Assembly: GCF_042242105.1 (NCBI RefSeq)
Contig: NC_092016.1
Coordinates: 8,012,501-8,076,500, forward strand
Direction: 5' to 3'
Source of the DNA: Pempheris klunzingeri
Lineage: Eukaryota > Chordata > Actinopteri > Acropomatiformes > Pempheridae
DNA length: 64,000 nt
Shown here: positions 48,884 through 64,000 of the stretch, piece by piece
How the letters are laid out: each line of letters begins with the position of its first letter
Position numbering within the stretch: the stretch's first letter is position 1
The notes under the pieces: generated by a model
Database searches by the model: none
What the model saw: only the letters and a program-made list of their open reading frames with translations
What the model was told of the DNA's origin: nothing
Translations under genes and position numbers: made by a program

Positions 48884-51800
48884 TCTCCCTGTCGTGACAA
48901 TACAAAGTCAACAAGTGCAATAACAATCCAACTGGAAACGGTACTGAACATTCTATCTAGTAGTAAATACATAGACAGAACGTGGTGCACATTATCATCA
49001 CCACCACACCCAAAAAGTGAGGTATCAACCACTACAAAGCTTCTGTGTACAGGTGGGTATTCAACTGTAAGGCAACTGTTACCATGACAACCTGGAGAGA
49101 CTGAAACAGATGTGTGCTCCCTTCTTCCCATCCATGTTTTGTTAATTTTTTCTATTTCTTTTTTGTTTTCTAAACATGGGAAGAGGGTTGAGCTGATATG
49201 ATTTACAGTACCACATCACATCAGGCCAGAGTCAAGACTGATTTTTTTTTTTTTTTGAACAAAACAGAAAACATCACAAAACCTAGTTGTAACATTGTAA
49301 GAAATGAGAGTTTGGGGGTTGATTGTATGTATCTTGAGTCTTGAAGGAATGAATTTTTGACCCTGCTGCTGCTTGCCAGGGGCAAAGTGAAGTTTTTTTT
49401 TTCCCTGGGTGTGACTTTGAACCATTGGTGATAAGAACAGATCTCCTTTGCCTTATTACAGGGCAGAACACACAGCACAGAGCCCTGGAAGAAAACCACA
49501 CGTTCCTTAACATATCAGATCTTTTCCACTTACCCAGCATTGGGGGACTAATTAAATCCCCTTTGTGCTGCTGCCCATGTTAAAAACTTGGTGCTGTTCA
49601 CACTCTGGGAATAAGGAGGCAGCTACAGAGCAAGAGAGTGTATTTTAGAACCACTGGTGATCTCTGGGCCAATTATTTCACTTGGACACATCCTATCCTT
49701 CTGCCCCTGAAAGCGATGGCACGAGCCTGCTGGGGCACACGCGCAATTAAACTTTAGCCACTGAATTGGGAATTAACTTGCTCTAACAACTCGGCAAATG
49801 TGACTATTATTGCTGATAACTGAGGATGACGCCGGCAGGGCCCCGCTTACAGCTCTCCACCAGAGTTCTGTTTAGAGGATCTACTTAAACTTCATGAAAC
49901 ATAGAGGATAAACACAAAGACCCAAGTCTCACGGCTGGCTCATTTCTGTCTCCGCTGCGGTATGTGCACAGACCAGAGACTCTGTGTGCACGTACAGGCT
50001 CGGCAGCTGACAGATCACCACTTACAGATGCAAGATTGGGACGACACCCCTCTCCTACTGTACCTACCATCTGTCCACCTGGTCTTCACACGCTGTCACT
50101 CATATACAGTCTGGCACCAACAGCTGCTTTGTTTGTTTTCAGCCACAAAGGACAGCATTGCATGGATTAACATGAAGAAAGAACATCTCCTTAAAATGTG
50201 ATGATTGTAGAGCTGAAATGATTCGTCCATTCTTCTATATATTCTGTGGCTATTTTGTTAATCAATTTATTGTTTAGGTCTCTTTTTTTAACAAACAATT
50301 CTTTAGTTTCAGCTTCTCAATTTGAATATCTTTGGATTTTGGAGTGTTTGTTGAATAAAAAAAAGCAATTTGAATACCTGAACTCAAGCTCTTGGAAATT
50401 ATAACGAACAGTCCTCATAATTTGCAGTTGCAGCTCTAAAGTAAAAGCTTTTCTTTTCTCCTTACAAAGCTGAGACTGAAATGTTTTCAGCTTCAGAAAA
50501 AGACCTTTTTCGATATGAACAAATGGACAGGGTATATCCATTTCATCAACTTCACCCTCCTATTAAACGCAAACTGAGCTGAAACCTCTACGATACGCCT
50601 CAGTGATTACCCAGTGCTCGTTTGGCTGGCCCCTCTGACTTACATACCATGTCATCCTTCAGATTTAGCTACTGTACATTATTGCTGACAGTGAAAGGAG
50701 ATTTAATGGGTTTTTTACATTTTCTATTATGGCTAATTACTTACAATTGTCTGTTACCAATGTGGGATGTAGAGTGCTCCTTATGAGAGAACCAAATGGA
50801 TATTCATTTGCATCATATTGCTAATGGAGCTGTTTTATAGGCATCTCCGGTAATGAGGAAGGGCAAACAAGTCATCGGATGAGGTTACCCAGGCAAGTGT
50901 CACACTAACTTTATAAATAATGGTCTCAAATGGGCTTGTAGGCTCATAGCCAAGGGTTAAGGTCATGTTTAACTCAGCATACAGCTCTTTGTTCTTGTGA
51001 AAGCATCCCTGATCCTCATTTATGTGTTGGGTGAATAACTCAAAGAGTCAAGATCCCTTTCCTCACCATCTCTAAACCTAATAGAAATCTCCATGACCTA
51101 ATGTAAAACCTTTAGATCTACAGCAGTTTAACGGTATGGCGTTGTGTCCCTTGTCAGACACGTTACAATGTAGAGAAATCACTTGTTTTGTGGAAAAGAG
51201 ACCTAAAACATTTCATACAAGATATTGTTTTTCAACATGGCTGAAGAGACATTTTGTGGCTAGTCTCAGTAACAAAAACATTCTACTCTAAGTGAGATGC
51301 TCAGCATCAACCTAAGCTGTTACATGTTCCGAATGTTAACCACTCATATATTTCTCTGACTAGTTCACATAAATAAATCACCAAATAGATAAGCCACAAC
51401 TGTGTCTAACTGCTACTGAACACAAACTGACACAGCAGTGTGATAAACATTTCATATCTAGAAAGATGAGCTTTTTTTAAAAACAGGCAAGCCTCTTTGC
51501 TTGCGAGTACAGTTTATCCAGTTCAGCTCTGATTTGTTTGGGACACTCCAGGCCTTGGCAGCCATTTCAGGGGATCACTGAACACCTGTGAGTGGTTGAA
51601 TGTGTCTGTCGCTCCTCTGCTGTGGCAGCAGCAGTGCGGTCCTCTGCGTTTCCTGGCAGCCTTTGTTCAGCCGGATTTCTAAATGCCAAATCAGCCTGCT
51701 TCTGTCAGTCCATGGGTGCTTTGTGCTCATTAGAAAGGGGCAGTAGTCACTTCTAACTACTACAGTATGGCTAGCCCACCACTGGTGTTTGTGTCTGCGG

Positions 51801-54800
51801 TCCAGAGAGGGGCATCTGTGGGGCATCTCCTCTGTACCACATAGGGAAACAAAGTGTTGCTACTGGTCAGTTTGTCCACTCGCAGCATCATTCTGCCCAG
51901 AGAGAAATACAGAAATCGAGCATTAATGTTCATTCTTTACAAAACATTCTTCACAATCACAAGATCCACTGTCTTGGTTCTTCTGAAGCTTCCAACCACA
52001 ACTCAGTTCTGGTTTTGTTTTTGGTCTGGTTTCCAGTGTTCATACAAATAAATCAAATAAAGAAATGGAGGAAAATAAATATATAGGGCATCATTGTTTT
52101 CTGCTCTTCAAACATCAAACATCATTTTAAAGCCCGGAGTGCACGTCTGCGTCATCAAATTCCACTGAATCCACAAAAGTTGTTTGGAAAGAATCCTACT
52201 GAACAACTCGGACATGGCTTTCAGCTGCATGGCTGCAAATGGTCTCAGATCACGATGTGTGTGCTTTTTTGCCTAATTGTCCTCAATGATATTTATATTT
52301 AACAACATATTGGCCTGAAAATTAGCTCAAGCCGCAAAAATGCAAAGACTATTAAAATGGAGCAGCTTTGCCTCTCAAAAAGAAATCAGAGTTACAGGAA
52401 TATTTTACAAGTCTGTAATTCTTGCAAAGACTTTCAGCCCACCCCACCTCTATGAATCACATCCACTGCACCCATTCCTGCAGCCCACAATAATGCAACT
52501 AGATCTTTAATAGAAAAATAAAAGCTTCCACCTCCTGACCTCATTGATTTACCTTTGCATTCATATATAGAATATTTGTTATCAGCAGGGTGATGTGACG
52601 TTCATGCACATTAACACAAGGTGTTTTCAGGACTTGAAGGTTATTCTAATGCACTCTAGTGAAAATGACTAAAATGCAAAGCAAATGTGTGACAACAGAT
52701 CTAATAAAAGTTCACAAACACAAAGCACAACATAAAGAAATTGCAGCTACCCCACTTGCTCGAAGCAACGCCAAAACTCTCTCTGCAACTTGCAAAGAGC
52801 TAAATCTATTCTCCAGCTCTTTCTCTTTAGCCTGCAGCAGAACTCTGTTCCTGGCTGCCTTTGTAGCATCTCTGATGTTAATTAACTCACACCACATGGA
52901 GAGTGTTGCTTTAATTGGACAAGGTCTTGGCATGCTGCTCTGTGGACAGACAGGCCAGGAATAATTTCATAATGTACAATTCTATTATTACCACAGAAAG
53001 TCAACCAGTGAGTTCAAAGATGGATGTGAATATGTAGGAGACACAGTCAGGCTTTGATCACACTCTGACAGAAAAAAGTGAAATGCTGTTTCAGCTTTCT
53101 GAGTGGAGCAGAGCGTACCTGAGTGCCATTTCCCAGGCGGACAGACCTGCAGGTGTCGGGTGTTAAGGATGGCTACCTGTGACCAAAGTGATGTAACAGT
53201 CGGACTGAGCGAGTGATGGAGACTCCATTTACTAGACTGGTTGGTAACGCTGAGTCACTGGGGTCTGACTGTAAGAGGCAGTGTTACAACTGTTGGTGAG
53301 TCAGGTATATGCTGAACATAGTGACAGATGCCACCTCACATGGACTGTTCTTATCCATGGCTAAGCTCAGCTGGCCAAATAAGCAACCTTGAGTGAGTGG
53401 GTGGTTACTGGCAGGAGGTGCTGCTGTAACTTGCTGCCAAGTGATTTATGAATCACCAAGAGCTTCTTTGACGTGTTCTGGTTGATGTGCAGTGGTGCTA
53501 TTTGATGTTGCCCCTCGCTTATACTTGAAGGTCGAGGAGTGGGGGTGCTTTTAATCCATGCCAGCTGACATCAATTGGATGGGAGTTAGGGTACAACCTG
53601 GTCATGTCATATTTTTAATTCTACCACCAAACATGAGCAAAGGAAGAGCTTATTTTTTATTTTGATTGCACAGATATTTTTGCACTGTAAGTCTTGATCA
53701 GCACTGACTAAAGACAAACTAAATGTATTTAAAATATGCAGTAAAAACCAGACTGAAATGACAGCAGGAGATGAGACATTTCTTGCAGTTCAAAGAGGGG
53801 AGTGCGTCAAAGTGGGCACACTGCAAAAGGAATGTAAAATAAGTGATGATATCGGAGATTCTCACCACCAGCTCGGCTAAATCTTCCCTCTGATTTTAAG
53901 ATATCAAGATGATGCTGTGGCTGCTCAGTACCACTAATTGGTAGGGGTGAACTTCTGGGCAGAGAGGGTTGGCACAAACTGGGATCCTGGCCAAACTTTG
54001 AATGTCCTAATAGCCACAAGTGGATAACCAGTCAGGATTTTTATGCTGCTGGGCACTTCCAGGAACAGCTGAGTTTATTGCTGTTTAAGAGTTGCATCGG
54101 ACCCCTACTAAGATTTGTGATGCCAAAATGTTTTCGTTTTCCTTTCCAGCGTGATAGCTGTGTGCAATGGTTGCTTAATTTTCTTTTTTCCTGACATACC
54201 CCTTTATTGACTTTACCGGTCAAGTTCCATATGTGTTAATTTGAATGCATTTGGAAGTGGATGTTAGCTATAGGAACAGTTGACTGTCTTGAAGAGTTAA
54301 ATGAGGCAGATGGATGTTTTACCTATTTATCCATGAGCTCACTTGCTGACTATTCTAACGCTCTCTGAATTACAGGTATGTCCTGTGCAGTTGCTCTGTG
54401 GTGATAGTTACTAGTGAGTAGTTATTGTGACAATAAATCTTATAAACATTATCCTCACCAAATTGTGATCCTACTTTTGCATGCAGTTTTTTCTTCTTAA
54501 ACCCAAATATGTGGATATATTTCATCATAGCTTTAGAGGACTGAGGTCTTCATTCTCTGCCAGTATACCTGGCTTCTGGTCTTGGGTAGATCAGTCAAAC
54601 AAACAGCGCTGACTGCAGAGATTAAGCATCCCCAGTGTCCATGCCATGTGCTACTACAGAAAAAGACTGACCTTCAGATTGTGCAGTTGACTTGGTTGTT
54701 AGAGTCATTAAATGGCGCATTACTTAAACTGCCATCTGCTGTCTGGCTTGGCAGACCTGTTGTTTTTCTCCTACCTGGATAGCACAACAAGTTTCTTTTA

Positions 54801-56504
54801 TTTGTTCAAACTGGTCTGAATACATGAATAGTAGTTTTTAATAAAGGGTATTCACGGAGAGAAAGTAATAACTGTTTCCCAGGCCGCCCCCACACTGATC
54901 CCCCAGCAGATCTGCAGCAGTATATACCAGCCTGCTCACGTAGCGATATGGTAAACAGTATTCCCACACGCTGAACACCAAGCTTCACTTTCTCTGAAGA
55001 AAGAGATTCGTGCAAGTGGAGAAATGATTTGATACTTGACTTGCTGTAAGGATTGCTCCGCTGCACTGGTTATCATTTGTGCTGGATTCCTGAGTTGCTG
55101 TGCGACTGGGTTGTTTTTAGATGCTGCCACGCCAGTTGACCCCTTCTCTGTTTGTTTACATTTGGCCAACAGATGTTCAAGTAACTGGACCAAGTTTTCT
55201 GAGCCATTACCGTGCATCTTCTCTGGGGATAAAGATCTGTACCCCCGCAAATAAACCTTGGGCCATCTGATGACGCACTGTGTGGGCAGCATGATCTGTG
55301 GTATACGTACAGTATCATCCATTATGGTTAGTTAACACATTTGACAAGAGGTGTAAGCATTATCTGGATTGTGAGGAGTGCTTTGCTGTGTGAAACTGGA
55401 AACAGGCTATTCTAATCTTACCCCAGAAACAGCTTGTGACTGAATTTAGCTTCCAGCATCTGAGTGTCTTACTGATGTGAGTAATTATCTAAGTATATTC
55501 TTAGCTCTTTGTAAATGCCGTTCTGTTTATTAAAAAGCGGGCTATACTTTTTATGGAGAAGGATGTTGCACAAGAGTAACCCACATCGCTATCCATCCTG
55601 AAGCAGTTCCCATCGGTCATCGTGAGCACGGGTTACCGTGAACTTAACATGCTCTCTCTTTCTAGACCCACTTTGTCAGTGAGCATTTTGCTGCAGCTTC
55701 AAACACCTTTTTATAGACATCCTCTAGCTTAAAGCTGGAGAACTGCCAAAGCAGGTCAACCTCATAAGTCTAGGATTGATGAGTCCTATCATACTGAACT
55801 GACTTCGAGTCTAATGAGGAGACTCCATGGATATGTCCAGTCTTAGTTAACCATGTTTCCACCAGCAGAGCAGCCCCAGGATCCCTCTGCAGCATCCTTC
55901 CTCCCCCTATCTACAGCTCACACAGTCCACACAGCCTCTGAGAGCCATTTGTCAAACCTCTGCCCACATTAAATTATTATGACCCGAGAGAGATGTCTAC
56001 CTCTAGGAAGAGGCGCTGAGCCCCAGTCAGACAGATAGGGTGCACAGTGTCTGAGACGGAGAACTGAATGAAAAATTGACTGCGCAAAAATCTAGGTTTG
56101 TTCAGACTGTGCTCTATGATTGTGTAGCTGTTTCATAAAAGCCTGAACAATGTCTGCCAAAAGAAGAAAAGTACCCTGAGGCTGCTGTGTGTTATAGTTC
56201 ACCTCTGGCGTCGTAAATCATCTTGTATGCTTTAACAACAGTCACACGCAGCCAAACGCACCTTGAGACTCCTGTGACCGCTCTCAGAGGTAATAAAAAG
56301 ATAAACCGAAAGGACAGCAGATGTTGTTTTGCCCCAGAAAGTCCATGAAAGGTTTCTAATGCGACTCAGAGTCAAATCATTCAACTTAAATATGAGTTAG
56401 GGATCCCTGGCGGGCAGTGCAGCTCACATATTCTGTTCTTCTCATTAATAATGACAGGTCCCTAATGAGCTGGTCAGACTTAAAACCAAGAACATTTCTT
56501 TTTC

Positions 56505-56536
<32 letters not shown>

Positions 56537-57512
56537 CTGATGTTGAGGCGGAGTGCAGCTATTTTGAGATGAAAGACAAATACAGATCAGATGCTTTGCA
56601 GAAAATTATCCATTAGTGGGTGGAAGGGCAGAATTCTTAAAATATTGATAAAGTCTATATTCCTTAGCCAGAGGGAAACCTTACATTGAAATGAATGGAT
56701 TCTCTACCAGTTAGTTGCTATGATTTTGGAACAGAGTTGGTAATATCATTGGTAGGCATCTCTGTGTGCACACTGCACTCTTAATAAGGAATTCAAGTCA
56801 GCAGGGAGCCTGATGTTTGAGCTTCCTCCCTGTTGGCTTGGGAAAAGTATGCTAGAAATGCTCTAATTTGTCCTGCTAGACACACTGTTTCACTGCCATG
56901 TTGCTCTCTACGTAACAAAACACTGAGCACAAAGAACACCAGACAGACAAGAAAATGAGACACAGAGAAACTGTGTTGAAAAGGAATCAAGTAAAAGAAC
57001 ATCTGTGAAAGGGACTCTTGAATTTCTTTTGAAGCATCTGTTACACTCATTGCTTTTCCAAACAACAAGAGGCTGTGCACTTTAATATACTTATCAGAGT
57101 AAAAGTCAGCACTGAGTTATGTAACGAATCCTACTGCATGGCTAATGTTGTTGTAGGTCTTTTTGTCCTGGCTATATCTGTTGAAGCAGGGATCCCTTTT
57201 GTTGCTCCTCCTGAGGTTCTTCCCCTTTTTTCCATGTCAGAACTGAGGTTAGAAGGTGTCTTCTGTTGTTAAGTTAATGTGCGTTTTTGGGCTTTCTAAA
57301 TAAACTTGGCTATCATCACTTAAAACATAGCTACTTCATCAGGTTGTCAAATTTACTGATTTACTCAACAGTTTTTTCTTTTATATAGCTGTGGTTACCT
57401 TTCGAGGTTTGTGACGCAAATCTTAGTTCTCTATTTGTGGATTCTTGCAGCTTTACAGTAGAAATGCGCGCCAACCCGCAGTTTGGCGGTTGTCATGTGA
57501 CAGAGCAGTGAC
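48884..57512. other. No coding gene seen; possible shisal1 3' UTR exon(s) and flank
   Basis: No exon recognised on either strand. Contains a repeat copy at 50208-50440 and a poly-T/poly-A tract at 56497-56534. Short minus-strand open frames here have no family features. Human SHISAL1 is, from memory, annotated with a long 3' UTR, so part of this may be transcribed from the minus strand. Confidence 0.35.
50208..50440. repeat. Interspersed fish repeat, 'agggctgcaac' family
   Basis: Begins 'gtagagctgaaatgattcg', contains 'tttgaatatctttggatttt', and ends 'cagttgcagctctaa', an inverted form of its start. No coding content. Confidence 0.6.

Positions 57513-64000
<6,488 letters not shown>

Overview
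The window looks like nuclear DNA of a ray-finned fish, most likely a percomorph teleost. Genes are split into many short exons with GT-AG introns, intergenic DNA is AT-rich, and dinucleotide microsatellites and several repeat families I associate with spiny-rayed fishes are abundant. There are no operons, phage, plasmid, CRISPR or bacterial features.

Layout, left to right. (1) 614-2074 (+): an uninterrupted ORF for an apelin-receptor-type GPCR (probably aplnr2) with an unusual insert of about 60 residues in the first intracellular loop. (2) 3637-11489 (+): complete 20-exon hdac10, 673 aa, a polyamine-deacetylase-type class IIb HDAC that keeps the specificity Glu272. (3) 12906-27295 (+): complete 13-exon parvb (beta-parvin, 362 aa), with a probable second promoter and first exon at 17634-17673. 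(4) 30397-39423 (+): complete 12-exon parvg (gamma-parvin, 320 aa), a tandem paralogue sharing six exact exon lengths with parvb. (5) About 39.4-57.5 kb: no coding gene seen; part may be a 3' UTR on the minus strand. (6) 57513-62560 (-): the last two coding exons of shisal1 (KIAA1644 orthologue). Its signal-peptide exon lies beyond the right edge.

From memory, PARVB, PARVG and SHISAL1 are neighbours on human 22q13 and HDAC10 is also on 22q13, so the order itself supports the calls. The two parvins act in the ILK-PINCH-parvin focal-adhesion complex (beta broadly, gamma in blood cells). HDAC10, the GPCR and the SHISA-like protein are not in that pathway, so the cluster reflects ancestral synteny, not a pathway unit.

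Nothing here is a clearly new biological system. The points most worth checking are the GPCR loop insert with an intron-like 3' end, the second parvb promoter, splice sites built from microsatellites, a parvg exon bracketed by T18 and A20 runs, a shisal1 stop codon overlapping a perfect splice donor, and unexplained inverted repeats at 43.7 and 45.3 kb. All exon joins were made by eye from reading frame, splice motifs and remembered homologues, without alignment software or transcripts.
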